Below are positions 25,469 to 36,291 of a stretch of 45,387 bases of DNA, piece after piece (the stretch's first letter is position 1; the number at the start of each line of letters is the position of its first letter). The notes under the pieces were generated by a model, which ran no database searches, had not been told where the DNA came from, and was given only the letters and a program-made list of their open reading frames with translations. The translations under genes and the position numbers were made by a program. The stretch lies in the NCBI GenBank assembly GCA_022572185.1, contig JACZWL010000026.1, forward strand, positions 1-45,387, given 5' to 3'. The DNA comes from Pseudomonadota bacterium (GTDB lineage Bacteria > Pseudomonadota > Gammaproteobacteria > Steroidobacterales > Woeseiaceae).

Positions 25469-26536
25469 TCACAACGGCTGGAGTCGCGCCGCCAGCCGGC
25501 CATTGTCCATCACATCGGCAAGGTCATCCGCCAGTTCCCTGCACGCGTTAACGGTCTTTCTCCAGGATTGCATGCGTTGGTCCTGATCCATTCTTAGAAA
25601 ATCAGTCCTGTCCGGAATCTTGGCAAATGGCAGGCGGGACACGAATTCGGCGGAGGGGCATATCAGTATGGTCCGGTCTGTGTGTTGCGGATTCGGTTTT
25701 CTCCAGGACAGCTTCTTGTCGAACCAGCCCGGAATCAGCCGCTCGGAAAAGTGAGGGAACAGCGTCAGGCGATCCGGCTCACAGAGCGGCAGATCGAGAT
25801 GGTAATCAATGACGCCTCCGTCGCGGTAGACGCCTTTTGGCGCACCCTTGATATTTTCGACGCCCGCCATGACCAGCGGAACGGAAGCGGACGCCGCTGC
25901 CGCATCGACAATATTTTCCTCTGAAAGCATAATCTGTTGCAGCGGAAATCCTTTTGCGTCAAAGAATGGCGGCAGGTCGCGACCATCATAAAAAAGTCCT
26001 CGAGAAAAAAAGGCGCCCAACGCGCGTCGATTGATCAGGTTTGCCGTTGCGGCGACTGTCAGACCGAAACTCAGCGGCAATCTCGAGTCGCTCGACGTCA
26101 AAAAACCGCTGCGCACCGTCATTATGTGGCTCCGCAAAACCGGATGCGAGACGACTTGCGCCGCGCCATGTTCGTCGAACAAGTGATGCAAAATTTCACG
26201 CGCTTTGCCTGAAATCTCCTGCATATCGGGATTCGGCGAATAGGTCTGGTCGAGATATGCGGACTCGAAGCGATCGATCGCAGCCAGCGGGTCGGATTGT
26301 GCATAACAGGAGTGACGCCACGAGCCGATTGATGAACCTATCAGGTGAACGGGTGCGGCAAGTTTGGGCAGTACGCGGTCGGCGATGACGCGATCAACCT
26401 GGCTCAGGACCAGCCATTTCGCACCACCGGACGCGCCGGCAATCGTGCCGATTCTGTCGACGGAAAAGCCGTGCTTTCGCACATCTTCGAAGGCGGCGGG
26501 ACCCGCTTTGAAAAGTAGTGAACCGTTTCCCTTCAC
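25469..26536 (-). CDS. Patatin-like phospholipase family protein
   Basis: Patatins use a Ser-Asp dyad to hydrolyse acyl esters. This 355-residue product has GASGGAKWL near residue 34 in the place of GxSxG, and GVYRDGGVIDYH at about 231 in the place of the DGG/DGA motif. GSSIGSWRHSCYAQSD follows the nucleophile by about 30 residues. The start is GTG at 26536. It lies 101 bases after purA on the same strand; a GC-rich palindrome is in the gap. It has no signal peptide. Confidence 0.8.
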   Translation of the reverse strand: MKGNGSLLFKAGPAAFEDVRKHGFSVDRIGTIAGASGGAKWLVLSQVDRVIADRVLPKLAAPVHLIGSSIGSWRHSCYAQSDPLAAIDRFESAYLDQTYSPNPDMQEISGKAREILHHLFDEHGAAQVVSHPVLRSHIMTVRSGFLTSSDSRLPLSFGLTVAATANLINRRALGAFFSRGLFYDGRDLPPFFDAKGFPLQQIMLSEENIVDAAAASASVPLVMAGVENIKGAPKGVYRDGGVIDYHLDLPLCEPDRLTLFPHFSERLIPGWFDKKLSWRKPNPQHTDRTILICPSAEFVSRLPFAKIPDRTDFLRMDQDQRMQSWRKTVNACRELADDLADVMDNGRLAARLQPL

Positions 26537-26561
26537 CGGATTTACCCGATCAGTAGTTTTC

Positions 26562-26587
26562 GGGGACGAACCCCGCGGGGCGTCCCC
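26562..26587. repeat. GGGGACG palindrome, dispersed-repeat type
   Basis: GGGGACG (26562-26568) and CGTCCCC (26581-26587) flank an inner CCCC-GC-GGGG. The core GGGGACGAACCCC and the flanking CCCCATTT recur at 34732-34770. It lies between purA and the patatin-like gene and could slow or end transcription. Confidence 0.5.
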
Positions 26588-26637
26588 ATTTCGATCCCGC
26601 GTGCCTTGTCCGCAGTGCCCGGCGCCACTATCGACTC

Positions 26638-28135
<1,498 letters not shown>

Positions 28136-28224
28136 AAAACTTACTCACAAGACTTTGAGCCATCGTCAATACGTTACGATGGCTGATGTTTTTTCAGAAT
28201 TTGTCGCCTGCAAGCTACCAGCAG

Positions 28225-29097
28225 CTAACGTTTACCACTCGACTGATTCAGGTAACGGAAGAACTCGTTGTTCGGATCCAGCACGAGTATATCGCCGGGC
28301 TTGCCCATTGAATTTCGATAGGCATTGATGCTGCGATAGAAAGCATAGAATTCCGGATCCTTGGTGTACGCGCTCGCATAGATCTCGGCGGCACGCGCAT
28401 CACCTGCACCTCTGAGTATCTGCCCGTCTCTGTAGGCATCGGCAAGGATGATCGTCCTCTCCTTGTCGGCAGACGACCTGCGTTGTTCAGCAATTTCATG
28501 ACCCTGCGCCCGGCGCTCTGCCGCAACTCTCGCCCGTTCCTCGCGCATCTGCGCGTAAACAGAATTCCTGACGTCGTCCGGGAATTCCACCTGCTTGACA
28601 CGAATGTCGATGAGCTCGACACCGAGCCCCTGTGCGGTAGTTGATGCCATAGCAAGCATATCCCGCCTTAACTCCGCGCGTCCGACCGATATTGCTTCCT
28701 GCACCGAACGTTTGCCGAACTCGGTCACAATCGCGTTATTGATAATCTCCGCCAGGCGATCGCTCGCAACGCGCAGTATTCCGCCTGTCGAGGTGTAGAA
28801 CTGAACTGGATCGACGATTCTCCATTTGACAAAGGAGTCGACCTGCAATGCCAGGCGTTCGGCGGTAAATATGCGCTCCGGCCTGTCGCTGATCGTCAGA
28901 ATGCGCTTGGGAAACCTGCGCACAGTCTGATAAATGGGAATCTTGAAGTGCAGCCCCGGTGCGTAGTCGGACTCGACCACTTTACCGACCTGCAATTTGA
29001 TCGCCAGTTCGCGTTCATTGACCGTGAACGCCGACAGACCAATCGTGACCAGGATCAGTCCGGTAATGACTACCGCTGCGAATCTGCTGCCATTCAT
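28225..29097 (-). CDS. hflC: HflC, FtsH protease regulator subunit
   Basis: HflC and HflK form a large complex in the inner membrane that modulates the FtsH protease. The 290-residue product has one N-terminal membrane segment (about 7-25), then the SPFH/prohibitin domain (about 20-180, with TVNERELAIKLQVGKVVE and VDSFVKWRIVDPVQFY) and a helical tail (ERARVAAERRAQGHEIAEQ). ATG at 29097 overlaps hflK's stop by four bases (ATGA), typical of coupled translation. Confidence 0.96.
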   Translation of the reverse strand: MNGSRFAAVVITGLILVTIGLSAFTVNERELAIKLQVGKVVESDYAPGLHFKIPIYQTVRRFPKRILTISDRPERIFTAERLALQVDSFVKWRIVDPVQFYTSTGGILRVASDRLAEIINNAIVTEFGKRSVQEAISVGRAELRRDMLAMASTTAQGLGVELIDIRVKQVEFPDDVRNSVYAQMREERARVAAERRAQGHEIAEQRRSSADKERTIILADAYRDGQILRGAGDARAAEIYASAYTKDPEFYAFYRSINAYRNSMGKPGDILVLDPNNEFFRYLNQSSGKR

Positions 29098-30212
29098 TGC
29101 CGGGTCCTCCTGTCGCGGGAGGGAGTCGGCTCAGAACGCGATCCACCGATCATCATTGCCGATTGTTCCCCAGCCGACCGACTCGTTGCAGATTCACTCC
29201 TGGCCCTGTCTTGTTCACCAATCAGTTTGTCAAGCGGCAGGTAAAGCAGATTGCCGCTGCCCTGCGAATCTATAAACACCTTGTTGGAGTTGGCGTACAC
29301 CTCTTCGATCGCCTCGATATAGAGCCGATCCCTCGTTACGCGCGGCGCTTTTTGATATTCCGTGAGCAGCGCCGTGAATCTCGCCGCATCGCCAGCAGCG
29401 TCGGCTATGACGCGGTCGCGGTACGCCTCGGCATCCTGGAGGACGCGAGCAGCTCTGCCACGCGCCTTCGGAATAATGTCTTTCGCGTAAGTATCGGCTT
29501 CGAGAACGAAGCGATCGCGATCATTGCGCGCCTTTTGTGTGTCGTCGACGGCCGCCTGAACCGCCTGCGGATAGTCCAGTTTCTCCAGACTGATCGAAGT
29601 GACCGTAATTCCTGCTCCGTAGCTATCCAGGGTTGCCTGAAGAATTTCGCGGGTACTCGGCGCGATCTGGTCGCGTCCCTCGGTAACCAGCGCCAGGAGG
29701 GTACTCGTTCCAATCACCTCGCGTAGAGCGCTTTCGGTAACGTCGTGGAGTGTCGATTCGGGATCGACGACTTCAAAGCTGTACTTCACCGGATCGGAGC
29801 GCCGAAACTGAACAACCATCTGAATGAATACGTATTGTTCGTCGGCCGTCAGGATCTCGGTGCGGAACGGATAATTGTCGACAGCATTCGTATTGACGAT
29901 ATCAACCGTTTCTATTGGATAAGGAAAGTGCCAGTGCAGGCCCGGTAATGTCGTGACGGTATAAGCACCAAATCGCTGCAGTACTCCGCGCTCCGCCTCA
30001 TCGACGCGATAGAGCCCCGTCAAGGCCCAGGCCACGAGAAGCAACACGGCAAGAATATAGCCGCCGGACGATCCCGCGGACGGACCACCGCCACCACTGA
30101 GGATGCCACTCAAGCGTTTTTGCCAATTCCGAACAATCTTGTCCAGGTCGTTCGGCGTCCCATCCTTTTTCTTCCAAGGATCCTTGCCGTTTCCAGGTTC
30201 GTTCCAGGCCAT
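29094..30212 (-). CDS. hflK: HflK, FtsH protease regulator subunit
   Basis: The 372-residue HflK partner has the characteristic N-terminal MAWNEPGNGKDPWKKKDG region, a glycine-rich stretch, one membrane segment (about 50-67) and the SPFH domain (YRVDEAERGVLQRFGAYT, LHWHFPYPIETVDIVNT). The C-terminal region is Arg/Ser-rich and ends in a low-complexity tail. It forms the HflKC complex with the next gene and follows hflX by 11 bases. Confidence 0.96.
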   Translation of the reverse strand: MAWNEPGNGKDPWKKKDGTPNDLDKIVRNWQKRLSGILSGGGGPSAGSSGGYILAVLLLVAWALTGLYRVDEAERGVLQRFGAYTVTTLPGLHWHFPYPIETVDIVNTNAVDNYPFRTEILTADEQYVFIQMVVQFRRSDPVKYSFEVVDPESTLHDVTESALREVIGTSTLLALVTEGRDQIAPSTREILQATLDSYGAGITVTSISLEKLDYPQAVQAAVDDTQKARNDRDRFVLEADTYAKDIIPKARGRAARVLQDAEAYRDRVIADAAGDAARFTALLTEYQKAPRVTRDRLYIEAIEEVYANSNKVFIDSQGSGNLLYLPLDKLIGEQDRARSESATSRSAGEQSAMMIGGSRSEPTPSRDRRTRQ

Positions 30213-30223
30213 GTCTTCCTACA

Positions 30224-31543
30224 TTATCTCTGTTCGGCAAGCTCGGAGGATTCCGCAGTTGCCACGTGCTCTAAAATATCAGCGGGCAGATGCTCGCGTT
30301 TCAACAACCTTGAGAATGCCCGCTCATCCAGGTTCAACTCCAGCAGCCATCCACCATCCTCGAGAGCAGTTTCCTGCTGCACCGCGCCCAAGTCGAAAAG
30401 CACCGCACGAAGCCGGCCCTGACTGGGTTTGAGGCGAATGGTGCCGTTGATCTTTTTGCGGCGCAGGCGATCCCCGATTACTTCGAGCAACAGCGGGATC
30501 CCCTCGCCGGTCATCGCAGATAGCCAGACCGCCCGTCCTTCACCCCTGCGATTATTCGTCAGACGCGATCCACGATGCAACTTATCGATTTTATTGTACA
30601 CCCTTATCTGTGGAACCTGATCGGCATCCAGCTCTTTTAGTACTGCATTGACCTGCCTGACCCGTTGCCAGCGATCGCCATCGCTCGCGTCGATCAGGTG
30701 CAGAATCAGATCGGCCTCCTTCGTCTCCTGAAGCGTCGAACGGAATGAGGCAATCAACTCGTGCGGCAAGTCGCGAATGAAGCCGACGGTATCAACGAGA
30801 ATCGTGTGGCTGCCGTCAGGCAACGCCAGTTTCCTCATGGTCGGATCCAGCGTCGCAAACAGCTTGTCCTCTACATAAACACCGGCATTGGTCAGCGAAT
30901 TGAACAGGGTAGACTTGCCGGCATTGGTGTAGCCGACTATTGCGACGGTCGGTATCTCTGCACGGACGCGATTCTGCCGGTTCATCGCACGGCGGCTGCC
31001 GACCTGGTCGAGGCGCGCTCTTAGCTGACGGATCCGCTTACCGATAAGGCGACGGTCGGTCTCCAGCTGAGTTTCGCCGGGTCCACGAAGCCCGATGCCG
31101 CCTTTTTGCCGTTCGAGGTGGGTCCAGCCACGGACCAGTCGCGTCGATAAGTGCCTGAGTTGCGCCAGCTCGACCTGCAGTTTGCCTTCGAATGTGCGCG
31201 CCCGCTGGGCAAAAATGTCGAGAATCAGGCCGCTGCGATCAACAACCCGGCAGCTCAGACTTTTTTCAAGATTGCGTTCCTGGCTCGGACTCAGTGCCGC
31301 GCTCAAGATAATTAATTCGGCATCGTTCTTTCTGACGCTGTCCGAGAGTTCCTCGACTTTCCCCTTGCCGATGAAAAAGCGTGCGTCGGGTTTCTTGCGT
31401 GCACTGACAAGCTGATCGACGACGATAGCCCCAGCCGATGTCGCCAATTCAACAAACTCCTCACGTTCGATGCTATCCGGAGCCCCGCCGGCCGCCGTAT
31501 GAAGCAAAATTGCACGTTCGCCGCTTCGCGGTCGCTCAAACAA
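30224..31543 (-). CDS. hflX: HflX ribosome-splitting GTPase
   Basis: HflX binds stalled 70S or 50S ribosomes and helps recycling under heat or antibiotic stress. The 439-residue product has the N-terminal HflX domain (about 1-180) and the GTPase: GYTNAGKSTLFNSLTNAG, DTVGFIRDLPHELI and VYNKIDKL. It starts with TTG at 31543; upstream there is no ATG or GTG in frame before a stop. GGAGG lies six bases before the TTG, inside an 18-bp tandem repeat. The hfq stop lies 68 bases upstream. Confidence 0.94.
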   Translation of the reverse strand: MFERPRSGERAILLHTAAGGAPDSIEREEFVELATSAGAIVVDQLVSARKKPDARFFIGKGKVEELSDSVRKNDAELIILSAALSPSQERNLEKSLSCRVVDRSGLILDIFAQRARTFEGKLQVELAQLRHLSTRLVRGWTHLERQKGGIGLRGPGETQLETDRRLIGKRIRQLRARLDQVGSRRAMNRQNRVRAEIPTVAIVGYTNAGKSTLFNSLTNAGVYVEDKLFATLDPTMRKLALPDGSHTILVDTVGFIRDLPHELIASFRSTLQETKEADLILHLIDASDGDRWQRVRQVNAVLKELDADQVPQIRVYNKIDKLHRGSRLTNNRRGEGRAVWLSAMTGEGIPLLLEVIGDRLRRKKINGTIRLKPSQGRLRAVLFDLGAVQQETALEDGGWLLELNLDERAFSRLLKREHLPADILEHVATAESSELAEQR

Positions 31544-31591
31544 ATACGACCTCCGGGAGCAATACGACCTCCGGGAGCAATACGACCTCCG
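31543..31591 (-). repeat. 18-bp tandem repeat carrying the hflX ribosome binding site
   Basis: AATACGACCTCCGGGAGC on the plus strand occurs twice (31543-31560 and 31561-31578), followed by 13 bases of a third copy. On the coding strand each copy supplies GGAGG, so three Shine-Dalgarno-like sites lie in a row between hfq and hflX. The last one is used for the hflX TTG start. Confidence 0.85.
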
Positions 31592-31611
31592 AAAGACGTG
31601 TGTCGATGTGC

Positions 31612-31860
31612 TTAGTCGTCAGATTCTCCAGATTCGTCGTCCGGGAGGGGTATACGAACATTTCGTGCCGGCACGACAGTTGATATCGCGTGTTTGTAGA
31701 CCATTTGGTTAACACTGTTCTTCAAAAGCACAACAAACTGATCAAATGAATCGACCTGGCCCTGGAGTTTGATTCCATTCACCAGATAGATTGAAACAGG
31801 CACCTTTTCCTTTCTTAATATATTGAGGAACGGATCCTGCAACGATTGGCCCTTAGCCAT
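31612..31860 (-). CDS. hfq: Hfq RNA chaperone
   Basis: Hfq is the hexameric Sm-like RNA chaperone for small RNAs. The 82-residue product has the Sm1 part ([19 protein letters not shown]) and Sm2 ([16 protein letters not shown]), and a short acidic tail ([10 protein letters not shown]) instead of the long E. coli one. ATG 31860 has GGAGA eight bases upstream. It lies in the usual place between miaA and hflX. Confidence 0.97.
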   Translation of the reverse strand: MAKGQSLQDPFLNILRKEKVPVSIYLVNGIKLQGQVDSFDQFVVLLKNSVNQMVYKHAISTVVPARNVRIPLPDDESGESDD

Positions 31861-31990
31861 TTTGGGTCTCCTTATTTTTGTATTTGCCCATTCTTGAACA
31901 CAGCATTCCGGTGGCCCCGGTTGCCCATATACCACGCTCAGCCCAAAGCGGGGAAAATTCTATCATAGGCTACTCACAACAAGTCGAATT

Positions 31991-32917
31991 TCAGCTCAAA
32001 TGTTCGTCAAGAAGCGACAATATGGCCTCGAAAGCCTTGTCTTCAACCGGGTCGAATGGGTTCAGTTGCCTGTCGGAGCGCAGCCACGTCAGTTGTCGCT
32101 TGGCCAATTGCCGGGTAGCCGCCAGTGCTTTGGCTGCGGCCGTCGATAGATCGTATGCGCCATCCAGGTGAGACCAAATCTGCCTGTAACCAACGGCACG
32201 CATCGACGAACTCTGACCGCTCAGGCCGGGCCGCTTGCGCAGCGTCTCGACTTCCTCGACGAAGCCATTTTCGAACATCCCTTGCAGTCTGGCGCCAATG
32301 CGCTCATGCAGCAGCGCGCGCGACCCGGGCACAAGAGCAATCTTCAGGAATGCGGCGGCGGATCGCCGGTTCCCGGTCTGCCATTCGGTCATCGTTCTGC
32401 CGCTGATCTCGAAAACCTCAAGCGCCCGCTGAATCCTCTGACTATCGTTGGGGTTGATCCTGGCGGCTGCGTCCGGATCAATGTCTGCAAGTTTTTCATG
32501 CAATGCGGCCCAGCCGACAGAAGCTGCATCGGCGTTCAGTCCGGCCCTCACCTGCGGGTCTGCCTCCGGCAATTCGGCAATTCCCTCGGTCAAGGAATGG
32601 AAGTACATCATCGTGCCACCAACGAGTAACGGTATGCGCCCAGCGTCGCGAATCTTGCGCATCTCCGCTTCGGCGTCTCGCACGAAGTCACCCGCCGAAT
32701 AACTTTCCTCCGGATCGCGTATGTCGATCAGTCTGTGGGGGGCACGTTTCAGTGTTTCCGCATCGGGTTTTGCGGTGCCAATATCCATACCACGATAGAC
32801 GAGCGCCGAGTCGACGCTGATAATTTCGAGCGGAAGTTTTTCACGAAGGCGAATGGCCAACTCGGTCTTGCCTGACGCGGTCGGCCCCGCCAGACAAATC
32901 GCAGCTTGTTTCGGCAT
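31991..32917 (-). CDS. miaA: tRNA dimethylallyltransferase
   Basis: MiaA adds a dimethylallyl group to A37 of UNN-reading tRNAs, the first step toward ms2i6A. The 308-residue product begins MPKQAAICLAGPTASGKTEL (P-loop) and has SVDSALVYRGMDIGTAKP, GGTMMYFHSLTEG and the C-terminal ATRQLAKRQLTWLRSD. ATG 32917 fits the family; the open frame reaches 33001. It follows mutL by 16 bases. Confidence 0.96.
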   Translation of the reverse strand: MPKQAAICLAGPTASGKTELAIRLREKLPLEIISVDSALVYRGMDIGTAKPDAETLKRAPHRLIDIRDPEESYSAGDFVRDAEAEMRKIRDAGRIPLLVGGTMMYFHSLTEGIAELPEADPQVRAGLNADAASVGWAALHEKLADIDPDAAARINPNDSQRIQRALEVFEISGRTMTEWQTGNRRSAAAFLKIALVPGSRALLHERIGARLQGMFENGFVEEVETLRKRPGLSGQSSSMRAVGYRQIWSHLDGAYDLSTAAAKALAATRQLAKRQLTWLRSDRQLNPFDPVEDKAFEAILSLLDEHLS

Positions 32918-32933
32918 TGAAATTGCTGCCTGC

Positions 32934-34706
32934 CTAACGTCCGCGAAGGAAGAGCCGGTCCAGTTCAGCCATGCTGATGTTAGTCCAGGTTGGCCTGCCA
33001 TGATTGCACTGATCGGCCCTGTCTGTTGTTTCCATTTCGCGAAGCAGCGCGTTCATTTCGTCGAGGGTGAGCGACCGGTTGGCTCGTATCGAATGGTGGC
33101 AGGCCATCGTTGCCAGCAGCTCGTGACACGCGTCTTCAACCTGGTTGCTGCGATCCGCTGCCTGCAAGTCGGACAGAATATCCCGAACCAGGCCTTCGAC
33201 ATCAGCTTGATTCAGGAGCGCCGGAACCTCGCGAACGACGATACTGGTTGGCCCTCCCGGAGAGATCACGAGCCCCAGTCGGCTGAACTGGTCGGCTTGT
33301 TCGTCGGCAAGCACGGCTTCACTCTCGGAAACTGCGATCGTCACCGGCACCAATAATGGCTGACGAACGATTTCCTTGGTGTCGAATGATCCCTTCAGTT
33401 TTTCGTAGACGATTCGCTCGTGTGCTGCATGCATATCGACGATGACAAGTCCGTCTGCATTTTCGGCCAGCACATAGACACCGGCAAGCTGCGCGATTGC
33501 AAAACCGAGTGGCGGAACGTCGACGGCGTCGGCAACCGCTACGGCCTCGCCTGCCGGTCGCGGACCAGCCAGGGCTCGGTACGCGCCGATTGCCTCCGCG
33601 ACAGCCGCAGATGAGGGCGCGCCGCCGCCGGCCAGCGGCATCCATCTCTGCCCGGGGGCGTTGGACCTTGCGGGCACCGATGCCAACGGTACGACGGCGT
33701 GACCACCGGGCCGCGTTTCACTCAATGCATATTCGATGGCCTGGGACACCATGCCGTGCACGCGCCGGCCGTCCCGGAACCGGACTTCGTGCTTGGCAGG
33801 GTGTGCATTCGCATCCACCAGCGCGGGATCCATGCTGAGGCTCAGCACATAGGCCGGAAACCGGCCCTGGAAAAGAACGTCGCGGTAGGCATGTCGGGCG
33901 GCGTGCCTGAGTGTCTTGTCGGTAATACTGCGGCCATTGACGAACCAGAACTGAAGATCCGGCTGGCTGCGATTGAATGTCGGCAATCCAAGCCATCCTG
34001 ACAGCGCAATATCCTCGTCCTCCCGGTGTATGAAAACCACCTGCGTCGCAAACGCCTCACCGCAGATCCTGCTCACTCGTTGCAGGCGACCGTCGTCGTC
34101 TGTCGCCGAGGCGAGCTTGAGAACCGTACGCCGGTTGTGTGTCAACGTGAATGCAACATCCGGCCGTGCCAGTGCGAGCCGCCGAACCCACTTGTCGATG
34201 TGATTGAATTCGGTCCGTTCGGTACGCAGGAACTTTCGTCGTGCCGGCGTGTTGTAAAAGAGGTCGTGCACCTCGACTGTACTGCCGGCAGGGTGAGCGG
34301 CCGGGCGAGGCGAACTGACAACACCCTTGTCTGCCTCGACCTGCCACGCCGAATCACCGGCCGAAATCCGGGAGCAGAGCGTAAGACGCGCCACCGAGGA
34401 AATGCTCGGTAATGCTTCACCGCGAAATCCCAGGGAGGCGACCGCCTGCAGGTCCTCGATGCTGGTAATCTTGCTGGTCGCATGCCGGGCCAGCGCCAGT
34501 TCCATTTCATCTTTGGGAATGCCGGATCCGTTGTCACGGACGCGGATCAGTTTTTGCCCGCCCGACTGGATATCGACGACGATCGCACTTGCACCGGCAT
34601 CCAGGCTGTTTTCCACGAGTTCTTTTACAACCGAGGCCGGCCGCTCGACGACTTCGCCGGCAGCGATCTGATTGACCAGGTGGCCTGGCAACTGGCGAAT
34701 GGGCAT
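32934..34706 (-). CDS. mutL: DNA mismatch repair protein MutL
   Basis: MutL connects MutS mismatch recognition with downstream strand removal. The 590-residue product has the GHKL ATPase (motifs VKELVENSLDAGA, VRDNGSGIPKDE, RHATSKI, LGFRGEALPSI), a proline/alanine-rich linker (about 330-400) and the C-terminal dimerisation domain. The C-terminal endonuclease motif DQHAxxE is replaced by VDMHAAHERIVYEKLK, the nick-less form typical of Gammaproteobacteria with MutH. Confidence 0.97.
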   Translation of the reverse strand: MPIRQLPGHLVNQIAAGEVVERPASVVKELVENSLDAGASAIVVDIQSGGQKLIRVRDNGSGIPKDEMELALARHATSKITSIEDLQAVASLGFRGEALPSISSVARLTLCSRISAGDSAWQVEADKGVVSSPRPAAHPAGSTVEVHDLFYNTPARRKFLRTERTEFNHIDKWVRRLALARPDVAFTLTHNRRTVLKLASATDDDGRLQRVSRICGEAFATQVVFIHREDEDIALSGWLGLPTFNRSQPDLQFWFVNGRSITDKTLRHAARHAYRDVLFQGRFPAYVLSLSMDPALVDANAHPAKHEVRFRDGRRVHGMVSQAIEYALSETRPGGHAVVPLASVPARSNAPGQRWMPLAGGGAPSSAAVAEAIGAYRALAGPRPAGEAVAVADAVDVPPLGFAIAQLAGVYVLAENADGLVIVDMHAAHERIVYEKLKGSFDTKEIVRQPLLVPVTIAVSESEAVLADEQADQFSRLGLVISPGGPTSIVVREVPALLNQADVEGLVRDILSDLQAADRSNQVEDACHELLATMACHHSIRANRSLTLDEMNALLREMETTDRADQCNHGRPTWTNISMAELDRLFLRGR

Positions 34707-34731
34707 AACAGGATATTAACGCAATTAAGCC

Positions 34732-34768
34732 GGGGACGGACCCCGGGACAGACCCCGGGACAGACCCC
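34732..34768. repeat. Short tandem repeat CCCCGGGACAGA between amiB and mutL
   Basis: GGGGACGGACCCC is followed by two 12-bp copies of CCCCGGGACAGA (34741-34752, 34753-34764) and a last CCCC, then ATTTAATT. It resembles the palindrome at 26562 (GGGGACG-ACCCC ... CCCCATTT). It fills most of the gap between two genes. Confidence 0.75.
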
Positions 34769-34774
34769 ATTTAA

Positions 34775-36097
34775 TTACGTACCGGCGAAAACCGGAATTC
34801 TTAGGGTCTGACCGATGCGTAATCGATTGCTTGATAGTCTGTTGGCAGACCTGATCGCCGACATGCTGACGTTATATCGCTCCGCGATTTCGCTCAGCGT
34901 ATCGCCGCGGGAAATCACGTAGCTGACCTGCTTCGCCGGTGTGCGCTTGAGATCCATGGCGATCCGCGTATCCGGCGGCGGATTCTGGTAAAAATAGCCA
35001 CGGATTCCCGCCATGATTGCAAAGGCGAGCTTTTTCTGGTGTGCACGGTCCCTGAGCTTCTTCTCTTCGTACGGATTCGATATGAAATTGGTTTCAACGA
35101 GAATCGACGGGACATCCGGCGATTTAAGCACCAACAGACCTGCCTGCTGCACTTTCCATCGATGCACCGTGCCTACCTTGCCGAGCTCTCTGATGACATT
35201 TGAGCCAACGTCGAGGCTCGCGCTAAGCGCCGCATTCTGAGACAAATCGAGCAGCACCGAAGCCAGTACGGGATCTTTATCCGCCAGCGATACGCCACCG
35301 ACGAGACCGGCGGAATTTTCCCTTTGAGCCAGTCGCTTGGCCGCTTCATCGCTCGCGCCTTTTAACGACAGCACATAGACGGTTGCGCCGTTGGCGCGGC
35401 GATCGCTGATGGCATCGGCATGTATAGATACGAACAGATCGGCCTTGTTACGTCGGGCGATCTCCATGCGCACGCGGTGATCAACGTAGTAGTCGCCCTT
35501 GCGTACAAGAATCGCTCTCATACCCGGTTCGTCTTCGATTCGACTGGCAAGCAATCGTCCAATAGCCAGCGCCACGTCCTTTTCCTTCACTCTGGCACGG
35601 CCTACCGCACCCGGGTCATAACCACCATGCCCGGGATCGACTGCAATGACGATATCCCTGCCGCGGACGTAACCCTCCGACGCACGCCTGACTGCCTGCA
35701 GGTTGCCCTGCCGCTGCAAATCGATCACCAGCCGGTCGCCATACTGGTGGTTCGGCCCCGCGGTGAAACTCTTTGACCGGACCACTTCATTGAGATCCAG
35801 CACGACCCGCAGCTGGCCGTTTGCTCGCACACCGGTTCGAATCGCTTTGATCACACCAGTGCCCGCCGGTAATCGGACCAGGGAGTCGGAGAGTCTGCCG
35901 TTTTTCAGATCGACAACGAGGCGGTCCGGCCCACGCAGCGTGAATATGTTGTACTCAGTCGGCCTGCTCAGATCCAGTACGACGCGTGTCTTGCCGTTTT
36001 CTGCCCAAACCCTGATGTTTTCGACCGTGGTCTCCGCTTGCCCGACGACCGGGGTCAGCAGCAGAAGGCTAATCACTATGAGGCGCAGCCGGGGCAT
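34775..36097 (-). CDS. amiB: N-acetylmuramoyl-L-alanine amidase, AMIN and LysM domains (AmiB type)
   Basis: The enzyme cleaves the amide bond between MurNAc and the stem peptide during cell separation. The 440-residue product has a signal peptide (LRLIVISLLLLTPVVGQAE), an N-terminal AMIN domain (about 22-120), an Amidase_3 domain (VIAVDPGHGGYDPGAVGRA, with Zn ligands His and Glu, and VETNFISNPYEEKKL) and a C-terminal LysM (YVISRGDTLSEIAERYNVSM). The AMIN plus LysM form is AmiB-like. The ATG at 36097 fits the signal peptide; a promoter-like pair lies upstream at 36140-36167. Confidence 0.95.
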   Translation of the reverse strand: MPRLRLIVISLLLLTPVVGQAETTVENIRVWAENGKTRVVLDLSRPTEYNIFTLRGPDRLVVDLKNGRLSDSLVRLPAGTGVIKAIRTGVRANGQLRVVLDLNEVVRSKSFTAGPNHQYGDRLVIDLQRQGNLQAVRRASEGYVRGRDIVIAVDPGHGGYDPGAVGRARVKEKDVALAIGRLLASRIEDEPGMRAILVRKGDYYVDHRVRMEIARRNKADLFVSIHADAISDRRANGATVYVLSLKGASDEAAKRLAQRENSAGLVGGVSLADKDPVLASVLLDLSQNAALSASLDVGSNVIRELGKVGTVHRWKVQQAGLLVLKSPDVPSILVETNFISNPYEEKKLRDRAHQKKLAFAIMAGIRGYFYQNPPPDTRIAMDLKRTPAKQVSYVISRGDTLSEIAERYNVSMSAIRSANRLSSNRLRIGQTLRIPVFAGT

Positions 36098-36139
36098 GTC
36101 TCTGAATTGGATCTCGAACAAGCAGGATTATGTCCGATC

Positions 36140-36167
36140 AGTATACAAATCTGAGCAAAAAAGCCAA
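36140..36167 (-). promoter_or_regulatory. Candidate sigma70 promoter for amiB-mutL
   Basis: On the minus strand TTGGCT (36167-36162) and TATACT (36145-36140) are separated by 16 bases, with TG before the -10 element. It follows the terminator at 36292 and lies 43 bases before the amiB start codon. Confidence 0.55.
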
Positions 36168-36291
36168 TGTTTTCTGTTCAAAATTATGAAGATACCGGAT
36201 GTTTTTAAAGAGAAAAGTGCGATCGTGTGAAAGCAGGGCCCGTGCAAATGAGGGCCGCAGCGCCGAAAAAACGTGGCACTCAGAAAATTAA

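Noticed and set aside
31543-31591. CRISPR array
   Set aside because: Three direct 18-bp copies without spacers; it is a tandem repeat, not an array. No other candidate array is visible.
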